This document shows positions 1 through 11,600 of a stretch of DNA of 64,000 nucleotides, one piece after another. The DNA is from Patiria pectinifera (lineage: Eukaryota > Echinodermata > Asteroidea > Valvatida > Asterinidae). A model generated the notes under the pieces. It did not search any database. It was given only the letters and a program-made list of their open reading frames with translations, and had not been told where the DNA came from. The stretch lies in the NCBI GenBank assembly GCA_029964075.1, contig CM057129.1, positions 24,419,430 to 24,483,429 of the forward strand, read 5' to 3'. The position numbers and the translations under genes were made by a program. Each line of letters begins with the position of its first letter. Positions within the stretch are counted from its first letter, which is position 1.

Positions 1-334
1 ACTTGGTCATTTCGAGACACAATTTTCCTCTGTGTTTGACACACGTCCTGTATTCTTGTACTGCGAGATAATCCCCCAAACGGCCCAATTAAAAAAAAAA
101 AAAAAAAACCGGACTGAAGTGGCGTTCCAAATTGCGTCCTCCTGAATACCGTTGTATCGTAGCAAACCGATTATTTTGCACCGCAGTTCACTCATTTAGC
201 AACATTGCTCCACTGCCAAGACGACAGACGAAAGAAACATGCAATTAACACAGACATGTCTGATATATTGCATTCTACACGAGGAAATGGAGGTCTGAGG
301 TAAGTGGTATAGGTAGGCCTACGATTTTTATTCC

Positions 335-605
335 TTAATGGGCGCTGTGGGCTGTGATCCATTGGAGCGCTCACGCGGTGGTCCACCAACGATGTTCGAC
401 TTATACGTGCCCGTGGTACGTGGGTTCGAACCCTGACGGGGAACATGGTGCTTGTGTTTTTGGGCAAGACACTTTACTACAATTGCCTCTCTCATCCCAG
501 GAGTATAAATGAGTATCTGTGAAGGTAGAGACCAGCATGCGCTGATCTCAAGCTGCTGCAAAAAAAATGGTCTGATGGCTTGATGAACAGGGATAATAAT
601 TCTAT
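335..605 (+). repeat. tRNA-derived SINE copy
   Basis: A Pol III B-box-like GGTTCGAACCC at about 423 is followed by GGGCAAGACACTTTACTAC and then CTGATCTCAAGCTGCTGC...TGGTCTGATGGCTTGATGA. Sequences of the same kind recur near 57.8 kb and 63.0-63.4 kb. The rest of 1-1195 shows only an A17 run near 91 and no convincing gene. Confidence 0.65.
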
Positions 606-1195
606 TGTGTAGCAGTTTGAGACATTTGGTATGAAGTGCTATAATGCACCACATTATGCAGTCAAGACCGGCGAATGGCGGTGGATCATTCACAGAAAGC
701 TGGTCAGTATATTTAGCAACATCCCATGGCGGTTCCCTTTTGCTTATGCCCTTCAGTTGAGGGGGGGGAGATAAAAGTTTATTTTGACGATTTTTTAAAG
801 TGTAGCTTGTTTGTTTTTCTCTCAACAGAATGCAACCAGATACAGCGTCATGATGTATTGCCCGTGTTCTTGAAGATCTGTCTATCTGCGCGATCGCGAA
901 CAGTGTTGATTCAAGGAGATGACAGTGTTGCTTATCGTTCCATCGCAATCAGTGCAGATCCTACATCTACAATCCCGTCGACTGATTAATAGGCTCTTTG
1001 GGCGTTAAAAACCAAATAATTTTTTTTATCAGTGTTGGGGATGTGATCAACATATGAAATTGCAAAAATCACACAAGGGGTAATTTTGGTAAGCCCGTCT
1101 CTGCATATACGTGGACATGACTATCGACGAGTAGCCTGCATCAAGCGATAGCAAGGCTTCACGAGAGGACAGGATTAAACATATACGGACTAAAG

Positions 1196-2889
1196 TTGCG
1201 ATCAGACGTCAGAATGGAGTATTGGAACGTTTCCATCAACTCCAGTACCGCTGCGACTGAAACAACTAGTGGCACACACATGATGAATGTCACAGATGTC
1301 GCCAATTATTCCTCGACTGCTCCAACACCAACACAAGTCCTGTTACCGCCCTTGGATGAGTTGGTCTTCCAAGATGGTGTCACCGTCGCCTTCATCATCG
1401 CTTACGCTGTTATCATGGTACCAGCTGTCATTGGCAATCTCTTCATCATCTTTGCCGTAGCTTGCCACCCGGACCTCCGCTCCCAACATTACACTTACAA
1501 CATCAACCTAGCCGTCTGTGATCTGATGGTGGTGGCAGCAGAATGCCCCTTGATGATCCTCCAGTTCTTGATCCGAGGAGAGACGGCAGAATCCTTCTTC
1601 ACTGACTCCGTGTGTCGGCTGACTTTCTTCCTCAACGGATTCTTCGGCACCGTTTCCATCCTGACCATGCTTGCCATCGGTGTGGAGCGGTACTGCGCCG
1701 TCATGCATCCCTTGCAGATGATCGGTGAGAACACCGCAACCCGAGCGAGGAGCGTCATCTTCTTCTTCTGGTCGTTCAGCTTCTTGACTCATCTTGGGCA
1801 GCTGGCGATCTATGGTGAAGTGAAGACGTGGCACTACATCAACAGCGACGGTGGAAGGTAAGAATATATACTACACTTCAACACCGACCTTAGAATAAAA
1901 GATTTGCATTTTTCATAGTTTGTCCCCCCCCCCAAAAAATCTAAGCACCACCAAGTCAAATAAAACATCTTAAAATACACATGCACGGATTTCTAATTAT
2001 AAGTACGAGGAACAAATTTGGACGGATGGTTTGCTGTAAAAAGAAAAGAAAAAAAAGAAAAAAAAAGGCAAACTGTCAAGTATTTTTTTTCCGGTAACAT
2101 CTCTTCATCAAGAGTATAATACATGGTGCTACCGCAAACCGTTTTTATTTTTTGCTCCGTTGAAAGCCTCAACTTGCTGTGGTTTTTTTTACTATTGCTC
2201 TAATAATTATCTTCCCGATTGATTATCTTGTTAGGTTGGACGTGACCATCTGCACGAGTTCCCGCCCTGAGCAGGAGCAAGTCTTCGCTCACATCTACGC
2301 CACCACGGTCTTCATCTTAGTCTACGGTTCCACCTTCCTCACCACCCTCATCCTGTACATACGTATCCTCCAGCATCTCATCAAACGGAAGTCCGTCAGC
2401 TCCGACCAGATCCTCGAAGCAGGCAACGCCCAACCCACTCGAAGAAGAGGAAAGAAGAAGCATGTAGCTCCCAAGACGTGCACCGAGGCAGTCCAGAAGA
2501 CATTCCGGATGTTGAGTTGCTCCGTGTTGTCCTACCTCATCTGCTACTCCTTGTATTTCTACATCAATCTCTACTACATCTACTACGGGTTGTCTGAGTG
2601 GAATGGCATGGCGTTGATTCTGATTGGTAACTGGTTTGGCGCGCTCAACTCTCTCATCAACCCGATCGTATACGCCGTCTTTGTGGGCCAGTTCCGTACC
2701 GTCTTCAAGGCCATTTTGACGGGGAGTTGGAGGAGGAGGAGTTCGTCTTCAACCATCCAAATAAGGATGGCATCAGGAGGACGGTCTGAGAAGAGACGCG
2801 TACGGAGAGCGAAGCCCAAGCCTGGATCGACCCGACGAGAATCTCGGGTTGCATCCATTGACGGACAGAGCTCTGTGGACCGCCTGTAG
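1196..2889 (+). CDS. Orphan rhodopsin-class (class A) G-protein-coupled receptor, two coding exons
   Basis: Exon 1 is 1196-1857 (ends GGAAG|gtaaga) and exon 2 is 2235-2889 (ttgttag|GTTGGAC); the join restores an Arg codon and gives 438 aa. A second in-frame Met at 1214 is an alternative start. The N-terminus has several N-glycosylation sequons (NVS, NSS, NVT, NYS). TM1 holds IGNLF, TM2 LAVCD, TM3 starts at a Cys and ends VERY instead of DRY, TM4 has a Trp, and a Cys in the second extracellular loop (TICTSS) can pair with the TM3 Cys. The third intracellular loop is basic (RRRGKKK). TM7 reads NSLINPIVY, the canonical NPxxY. TM5 and TM6 lack the usual Pro5.50 and CWxP, so the ligand class cannot be guessed. 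The C-tail is Arg/Ser-rich. It is a plasma-membrane receptor by family knowledge; no orthologue recognised. A candidate poly(A) signal lies at 3597. Confidence 0.85.
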
Positions 2890-3099
2890 TTTTATTGGCC
2901 CAAAAATGGGCTGCGTAGGTTGCCAGGTTTTCACGTTTGGGTGGGACACAAATGGTCACATTTGTTTTGTCCAATACCGAACTAAGTTGTATGTCAATGG
3001 CATAATTAGGATATTTTGGGTGCAACGTTGAGTAAAGTTGCTCTTCCCGTACTCTTCAACAAATTCAATGTTTTCTCCCAACGACTTTCCAATTTGTAC
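2656..3099 (+). repeat. First copy of a ~443 bp tandem duplication covering the GPCR TM7/C-tail exon end and 3' flank
   Basis: The stretch beginning CATCAACCCGATCGTATACG at 2656 is repeated from about 3101, head to tail. The first copy contains the functional TM7, C-tail and stop codon of the receptor plus about 210 bp of 3' flank, ending with ...CCAATTTGTA. Confidence 0.85.
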
Positions 3100-3545
3100 A
3101 TCAACCCGATCGTATACGCCGTCTTTGTGGGCCAGTTCCGTACCGTCTTCAAGGCCATTTTGATGGGTAGTTGGAGGGAGGAGTTCGTCTTCAACCATCC
3201 AAATAAGGATGGCATCAGGAGGACGGTCTGAGAAGAGACGCGTACGGAGAGCGAAGCCCAAGCCTGGATCGACCCGACGAGAATCTCGGGTTGCATCCAT
3301 TGACGGACAGAGCTCTATAACGGATTGCCTGTAGTTTTATTGGCCCAAAAATTGGGCTGCGTAGGTTGCCAGTTTTTTACGTTTGAGTGGGACACAAATG
3401 GTCACATTTTTTTGTCCAATACCGAACTAAGTTGTATGTCAATGGCATAATTTGGATATTTTGGGTGCAACGTTGAGTAAAGTTGCTCTTCCCATACTTA
3501 ACAACTTCAATGTTTTCTCCCAACGACTTTCCAATTTGTACATTT
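3100..3545 (+). pseudogene. Duplicated, frameshifted GPCR TM7/C-tail fragment
   Basis: This is the second copy of the tandem duplication. It still encodes INPIVYAVFVGQFR, but a net 2-nt loss in the GGAGGAGGAGGAG tract shifts the frame to a different tail that stops near 3231. A 4-5 nt insertion also lies near the old stop codon. It has no separate upstream exon, so it is probably 3' UTR of the receptor transcript or a dead fragment. The high identity between copies suggests a recent event; an assembly artefact should be excluded. Confidence 0.75.
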
Positions 3546-3596
3546 TCTTTGTACGAAAAAGACAACAAAAATCGCCTGAATTATTATCGGGCTGCG

Positions 3597-3602
3597 AATA
3601 AA
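3597..3602 (+). promoter_or_regulatory. Candidate poly(A) signal AATAAA for the GPCR gene
   Basis: This canonical hexamer in the receptor's sense direction lies about 50 bp beyond the second duplicate copy and is followed by a T-rich tract. If used, both copies of the tail sequence lie in the transcript. Confidence 0.35.
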
Positions 3603-3763
3603 TCGAATTTTTTTAAGGTATTTATTCCAAAACTATATGTGAAATTTTGTTATTATTGAAAACGAAAAAAATGCATGAAAGGAAAATGATCCTATATGCC
3701 CTTTAAAACTCCGTAGGCTGTAATTCTGTTATCCACAATGATTTAAACCATTATTAAATTCAT

Positions 3764-4195
3764 GCAGGGTGTCTCAAAAATGTAGCAGCCAAACAACATT
3801 TTGTTTCTGAGGAAACTAAATCGTTTTTTTTTTTATATTACCGTGAGATGATAGAGTGTTTCTTTACCCTCGACAGGATTTTTGTTCTGTGCGATTTAGA
3901 CATTTTGTTTACAAGTTACGGCAAAGCTTGTAAAGACTGTAAACGGCCACTTTCTTCACCTGCTTGGTATGTGAATGCCTTTCATTATAGATACCAAGTG
4001 GCCCAACTTGGAATTCAAGTCCTTTCGTTGAATTAGCTGTATCTCTGGACTGGGGTGTCCCAGTGAAATGGGATAAAGAACATTGTGTAGAGTATTTACT
4101 ACACCTTCAGACTCTGTAGACACGTTTTGCCAAAAAAGTGCTAGTATTTTGTAATATTTATGGATCGACTGCTACATTCTTTTGAGACGCCTTGT
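3764..4195. mobile_element. Tc1/mariner-like non-autonomous element, CAGGGTGTCTCAAAA ends
   Basis: The left end reads GTGTCTCAAAAATGTAGCAG and the right end is its near inverse complement (CTGCTACATTCTTTTGAGACGCC), about 430 bp apart. No transposase reading frame is seen. The remaining sequence between 3603 and 5696 shows no gene or other repeat that I can support. Confidence 0.65.
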
Positions 4196-5696
4196 ACAGT
4201 AAAATTCCCAGAGAAGGAAACTTGACAACAATGAAATCAACAACAACATGCCTCATTTTTAGGCAAATATACCGTGGCCTTTTAATGCAAATGCTAGTAT
4301 GCAAATGAAAACATTTTATTGAAAGCACATTTTATTGATGGCCTATTGTTATTGTGCAAAAAAAGCCATTTTGGATTTTGCTAAGCATTCAGAAAAAAGT
4401 GGTACAATGTCAGATATATTTGTGTCATAATTACAGCTAGACAACAGCTTTGTGAATTCTGCAAATATTACTTCTTGGCCACAATAACTGAGCACAAAAA
4501 TCGAATATAATTAGTATTTCTATCAAGGTGAAATGCCGGAAAGCTAGCTAATTAGACTTCTCATATTAAAACAAAAATCACAGTTGATTGAAAATTATGA
4601 AGTTTTGGATGTAGTTTTTTCGCGTTGGATAGACACAGTGTGGGAGGCGGTTTCAATACCTAATGTCAAGTTATGATTACTAATGAGAGACATTTCCCCA
4701 CTGGGAATCAACTGATCTCACTTTAATGCCAGAATGACTAACTGAAAATGTGATGTATTGCTAAGAGGTATGAAGAAAAGCCTTTACTTTCTGAAAGAGC
4801 TTTAAACCGACAAAGCTTAAATCTGATAAAAAAAAGCCTTTTACTGTAGCTGTCGCTTTCAAGAATCAATTCATTAAAAGGTCGGCAAATGTGAGTCCCT
4901 GACTGAAGTCCATTTGGTTTGACGACCATAAGGATTGCAACTGATTTTAGGGTCATGTTCTGAATGTATAGTACTATTTTTAACTTGTCTATATTAGCTA
5001 TGAAAAGAGGAAATAGTTAAAATTTTTGTTCAAGTCCAAGGCAATAAGCCATTTGCGTGTTAAATTTGAATAAAATGTGGAACGCTGACTTAATACAATG
5101 CTTTGCATGTGCTTATTTCACATTCTTTCAGAAAGAGAGACTTGTATATTACTATGATTCGGGGCAAGCCTTATATACAACCCCAGTCTGCGCATGGCAT
5201 GGTGTCTTTGTCATTCTCTCACCCATTGTGAAATGTGTATTGGTGCTGCTGACGTCTCTTACGTAATGCAAGAGCTTGCCCCAATCATGTGATTGAGCAA
5301 CAGTGTCTTCTCTCTCTGGAGACAGTTGAAAAAAACCAAGCATTCTGAGCAAGTCATTGTACCAGACGTTTTTCAAATGTAAATCCCAAAGGGTATAGGT
5401 TACTCGCAAATGGCTTATTACAGCCAATTAGTAGACCTAAAGTCCATAGTTCAGAACTGGGAAGATAACTTCAATCCAGGCTTGAATATACTCCAGAGAA
5501 AATTAATTTGCAGTACATAAAAAAAAAATGGTTTAAACTTTTGTGTGTCACAATGATTCACAATTCTTGTTCAAATGACTGACATTTAAGAAAAAACATT
5601 GGAAAAAAAAGATGAATTTTCTTTCTTTGTTAGAAATTTCATTGTTAATATTTTCTCTAAAGAATGTGCATAGATTGGACACCAAACTCTTTCCCA

Positions 5697-8600
5697 TCAC
5701 AATAAACCGTACACAATTTTCTTTGGTAAGTGGTATCCCACTAGGTGCACCTTGGCCGAGCTGCTTCTCAGTAATACAAACGCCCCTTCACCCGTTACGC
5801 CCGTCCACACGGGTACAAACGGGCACCCCCCTCCCTGGGTGCCAGTGCCCTTCTGGGTTCGTTGGCTCTGTCCCAGGATGAACCCGGAGGAGCATTCCAT
5901 CGTGGTTGTGTCGTCGCCGATCTTGATGATGTCGTCGACTTCGCCAGCGCTCCAGAAGAGGACTTGGCCGTCCCAGCCCGTGGAGAGAAGAAAACGACCC
6001 CTGGGGTCAAAGGTCACATTGCTGACAAAGGATTTGTGACCTGAGATGAAATAATTAAAAAAAAAAATCAAAGGAAAATACTCTAATTAAGTATTCAAAT
6101 CACATAGTCCTGAAAAAAAAAAATTCTCTCAAAAGTGATTTCAAATAAATATATTACAAAAGTGATTTAAAACATGTATTTGATTAAAACAAAACTTTTT
6201 TCACTATTTGGTAACAAAATAATTGCTTCTTCATACGTTGTCTTATAAACTGACTAAGCGTCGAGGCAAGTTATACTGTCTTACCTTTTAAGACAGCACA
6301 TTTGTAGAATGTGTTCGGTTTCAGATGCTTCTTTGGACTGACTGTGATCAGACGAAAAAAAATAAAAACATCCACCAAAAACCAAGAGTTAATTAACTGA
6401 GAATGAAACTGTGTAGATTCACGAGTGCACATTTTTAATAATCCATACAAAGAACATAATCCCCGGCTTCACACGTTTAGGCGTTTTTTTCTTTTAAGTC
6501 GTAGCTGGTGGGATTGGGTTGCGTATAAATAATAACAAAAACCCACTAAAATTATGTGTAATTTTTATATTAGAAGATATCAAATTAATTTTACTTTTCT
6601 AAAAAAGTTAAAAAGATCAAATATTTAGAATGTTGGATTTCATGCTTGTTATCTATTAAAGCTTGAATTAAAATCCAAATTCCAACAATGCCTTGGCCTA
6701 TATGCAAAAAATATAACGAATATATGCCGATAAAACATAAAATATAACCCATTACTAGGGCATGTAAAGAAGCTATCTAAGTACGCTAAGTACATGTACA
6801 GGCTGGTTCTGCACACTTTGCTCCTAAACCTTTTATGCTCCGTGTGCGGTGTAGGCTGTGCAAACATTGGGCTAGTTTTAGCTCCTTTTACGATCATGGG
6901 GTGGTAAAGCGTGTGTAACAATTAACGTGGAAAGAATTTTCAGGAAATGGTTGGGGATATTGACAGGTGCTTAGGCTTCCATGATAGATTTGTACCTAGG
7001 GAAGGAAAAGGTCTTTAGGAAACTATTTAATTTGGTTTCACTTAGTTAGGGTGAACAAACTTTCCTCTACAGGGTGAGTAAAAAAAAACGAAACCCAAAT
7101 GTCAGGACCATTGTTTTAGTGAAGTTCTGCATGTAGCACTTTCAAAATCTAGGATATGAAAGCCCAATTCATAGCCTTTTTTTTAATCATTTCATTTGAT
7201 TATTGAAGGTATGGAATTTAAACACAACCACGTTTTTTAAAGTTTGTCCACACAGATCATAAAAAGTGTGTTTCTTTCAACAATACGAAAACAATTCCAC
7301 ACACACATCCGGACAGAACTTCATGGTGGTTGTGTTTAAATTTCCTTAACTTGAAAAGTACATGAGTGATTTGAATGATTCTACATTTGCTGGGTTTTTT
7401 GACTCACCCTGTACAACATTTTTGTATACATGAAGCAGGAAGGAAAAATTGAACAGCTTGAAATTTTATGGACAGGGGAAATGGCTGGTATACCGGGCAC
7501 TAATTAGAAATCCAGTCAAGTAAGCAGGCAACCAACTCGGCAGCCAACCAGCCAGATAAATGGCCAGTAGAAGCCAGCTTACAAGCCATTCAGGGAGGGT
7601 GCCGGCCAACCAATGAAAAACAAGACAAGGCAACGCTAGCAAGACCAGCAAAAACTAAAACAAAACATATTAATAAATAAAACGCAAAACCATACATGAC
7701 AATCAAAACGAAAGGAAACAATAAACACTGACATACATCATGAAAAGATTCTAAAACAACATAATAGCTTATTTTTTCAAAAAAATCCATGAAATTTAAG
7801 CTCTAGATGATATTTTGCCTGACTAACACGGCTGCCCAGCACTTTTAGTTCAGTATGTCAAGCAATGAATAAAATTGTTGACATGATGACTTACAATACT
7901 GCATGATAGTCCTCCGGGTACCAGACTTGGTGTTGGATGATATATGCATGTAGAAGACTGTGACGTTATCATCCTCACCGCCTGCTGCGACAATACTGAA
8001 TCATTACAAAAAGTAAAAAAAAAAAATTGTTAGATGTTTGATTTAGCAGTCATGGCTGTCGTATTGGTCAAAACTTCACGGGCAGGGGAATAACGGATCT
8101 ACTAGAAGTCCATAAAACATCATCACACACAAAAATATACATCGTATAATTGAAGTTTAACTTTTGTTTGTTCCCCGAAACCTTTCTCTGCTAACTTCTC
8201 AGAACCATGGGCGTCGCGAGGGGGGGAAAGGGGGGGGGGGCAAGGAAAAAAAAAAAAAAGGTGCGAAGCCATATTGGTGTTAATTTGATGGGGGGGGGGG
8301 GGGTGGGTTTGGGTTAAAGGCTTCCCTGCTCACGCTCGAAAAAATGATAAATTGAGAATATAATGAAAAAGTTAAGGAATTTTGGGGGAAAATTTGCTTT
8401 GCCCCCCCCCCCCGGAAAAAATCCTGGCGACGCCCATGCTCAGAACATTCGGGTGCAGCTCTCTTTAAAATGTTCTCATGGCTCTTGAGGATGTCTTTAA
8501 TACTCCTGGGTAGAGAGAAGTATTAAGGGCCTGAGGATTGGGAAGGGCTGGGAACATGGGCGTCGCGAGGGGGGGGCAAGGGGTGCCCCCCCCTGGAAAA

Positions 8601-11600
8601 GCAAAAAAAAAAAAAAAAAAAAAAAAAGGAAGAAAAAAAAAGAGAAAAAAAAGAGGCGCGAAGACAAAGTGGTGTAAATTTAATGAGTTGGGGTGGGGGG
8701 CAAAATGTCCCTGCCCCCCTCTAAAACTGATAAATCGAGAATGTGTTGAGAATTACAAGCATTTTTTGGCAAACATTTTTTTTGCCCCCCCTCTAGAAAA
8801 AATCCTGGCGACGCCCATGGCTGGGAAGGGCTGGGGCGGACATGGGACGGGAGGGGGGGGGGTTACTCACATTTTGTCAGGGTGCCATGCTAGGCTAGTC
8901 ACAGCTCCATAGGCAATACTACAGCTACTGATCAGCTTGAGATAGGCAGCGGAGGAAGGACTAGGTTGCTGTGCTTCACCCTTCCGTGGGGTCGAGATCA
9001 CAGTCTTCTCCAAGGCTTCATATAGCAACACGTCTCCATTCTGGTATCCTACTGCAACATACCTGGGAGACAAAGTGAACAAGAAGAGCAAAACAGCAGA
9101 TGAGGTGGATGCAGGTTGATAAATCCTGTGCCATGGTGCCTTGCCTCTCCTCCCGGAAGAGTTTAAAAAAAAGGATTGTCACGGCTTTGTTGAGTTGCTG
9201 CAAACAAAGAGTGGCACCGTGGGCGTCGGGAAGGGGTGCACTTCCCTCCACTCTGAAAAGCCCCTCCCCCCCCAAAAAAAAGGGGACAAAAAAGGAAAAA
9301 GAAAAATGAAAGAAGAAAACGAGGGGTGAATCATATTACTGTTAATTTAATGTTTATTTAACACTTAAACCAGTTCGCGCCGGGATTTTTTTGACCGGCT
9401 TCAGGCTGTCATCTGCGGGTAGCACACCCTGATATTTCCGGCCTCGCTCGCTGCAAGCGGGTCGCAGACAGATATTTCCTCATTGCGCGTTTATCTGTTA
9501 TCTGTTCCGAATACCGCAAAACCTTTACGTGTATATATACGTCATCCGACATGAACTGTTAAAACCTGCAGAAAGGGGCCTAAGTGCAGCTATATACAAT
9601 ACGTATCACTGTTTTAAACAAAGCGTTGAGTGATGTCCAGCACCCCCTCTTTATTTTTCCATGGCCGGCGATTTCTCACTTTGCTTCCACTGAGTGCTTT
9701 GCCCCACTCTAGAAAAAATCTTGGTGAAGCCCGTGAGTAGCACCTATTGTCTGATAGTGTCCATTATCTTCTTCTTTGAACAGTGCCTCCTATAATCAGA
9801 TGCTGTCCAGCTCCCCCCCTGTTGTTTTTGCAACAGCAGGTTGACCGGAAAAATACATCCTGGCTATCTTTTCAGTGCAGAGTTTGTTTGGCGCTCCCGT
9901 CAGCAAAATCCTGCTTACGCCACAGCAGTACAGAGATTAGGGATGTCTAACCTACATCACAATCAACTATGCCTTCAATTCTTTGACTCTACTTACTTCT
10001 TCCCTGCAGCAACACTCAACGCTGACACCCTACAATTCCTATCTCTCCTCGTATCCACCAGCTTCATTGTCTTAGTGTGCAGATCCCATACCCACACGGC
10101 AAGCGTCCCATTCACATGTCCGCATAACAGGGTGGTCTGACTAGCTGACAAAGCTAATCTAAATAAAAGATAGAAGATGAATATGGTGGGGAAAAAAAAA
10201 TATAAACTGAAATTGGAACTTGACAAAATAAACAGTTTATTTTTTTTCTCTAATTGTGGACAATCAAAAGTTTCCCATTCATGTTTCTTTCATGAGAGGT
10301 AACCACAAGAGTTGCAATTTATCATCAATTTATGCTGCCTTTATCTTGGAATGATTGGTTTTCAGGCCAAGAATAAGAACTAAAAATCGACATTTGACTC
10401 TTGATTTTGTGTGTGTGTGTGATAACTGTAGTCCACATGCAGTGTCTTCACTTACTTGGAAACTGATGCTGTTGGGCACTGTATGCCGCCCTCTATGTCC
10501 AGTGATTGACAGTCTTCTGATCCAGACAGTATGTGGATAGCAACGGATCCGTCTGTGTTTCCAGCAGCAAGCAGCAAGACGGTCTTCCTTCCTAAGATTA
10601 AAATAAATCAAGGGGATACAAATAATCAAGAGGATTTTTTTTTTGTCGGTGCACAAATCCACCATGCAAAAAAGCCCATGGATACTCATTGCAACTTCAG
10701 TACCTATTAATTTTTGTATGTTTGACAAACTTCTCTGTACAGCTCTTTAAATCCGCCTGGTGCAGAAATTTTTTTTTTCTTGTTCTTCGAAAGAACCTTT
10801 ATTAATGTTTAATGTTTCCCAATTTTAAACACTACCGTACTCTGGTTAAAGACAGTTTTATCTCACATACATGTAATTGTTCATTACATCATTTGACGAT
10901 AGATGTTATTAGTCTTTTTAAAATAATAATCTCCTATCATTGCTATTTAATGTCATTGCTAATGTCCTCGTTTTGTTTTTAAGTATGTGCAACTTTTACG
11001 ATGTTCCTATTGTAATTTGACTGCAATTCAGTTTTTGGCTGCTATGGTCGAATATGGTTATAAACCAATTCAAATTCAAATTCAAATTTCACAAGTTTTG
11101 AAATAGTCACGAAATTTAAAGTACATTTATAATTCTTTTTGAATGGTTATTTTCTTTGGGACTGTGTCTTAGCGTCCCGGCTTCCAAACACTAACAAGGG
11201 AGAGATCAATTTGTGATCTCCACCCTGAAAAAAACAAAACCTGAAAAAAAGAGTAAAAAGTAACAAAATGTAAGAAGAGCTCAGAGTATATAACAACTGC
11301 AGTTTAATTTCTGGGTGTTAAACATGCAAAGGTTGCTCTTGAAAATCCGTCTTTATGCTTAAAGGTAATGTATTGCAAACATCAAACAACACAACAACGA
11401 AACTATTATGAAATACCTTACTAGACTGTAAGTGAATAATAGCCTCAAGCATCCTGTGAAATCATGGCACCCGGCGTGCTTTTAATTCTCTAGAAAAGTG
11501 GAAGTTTTGTATCACGGCTGACCATCTAATGATGGTCAGCCGACCATCGTTGGAAAAAAAACGACTTTCATTCTTCAAATACTGCACCCAATTTACCAAA

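Noticed and set aside
726..989. 87-codon plus-strand frame upstream of the GPCR
   Set aside because: No similarity, no splice partners and composition like random A/T-rich DNA.
8538..8912. Lys-rich open frame on the plus strand
   Set aside because: It is produced by A runs inside the CATGGGCGTCGC-family MITE; no splice or family evidence.
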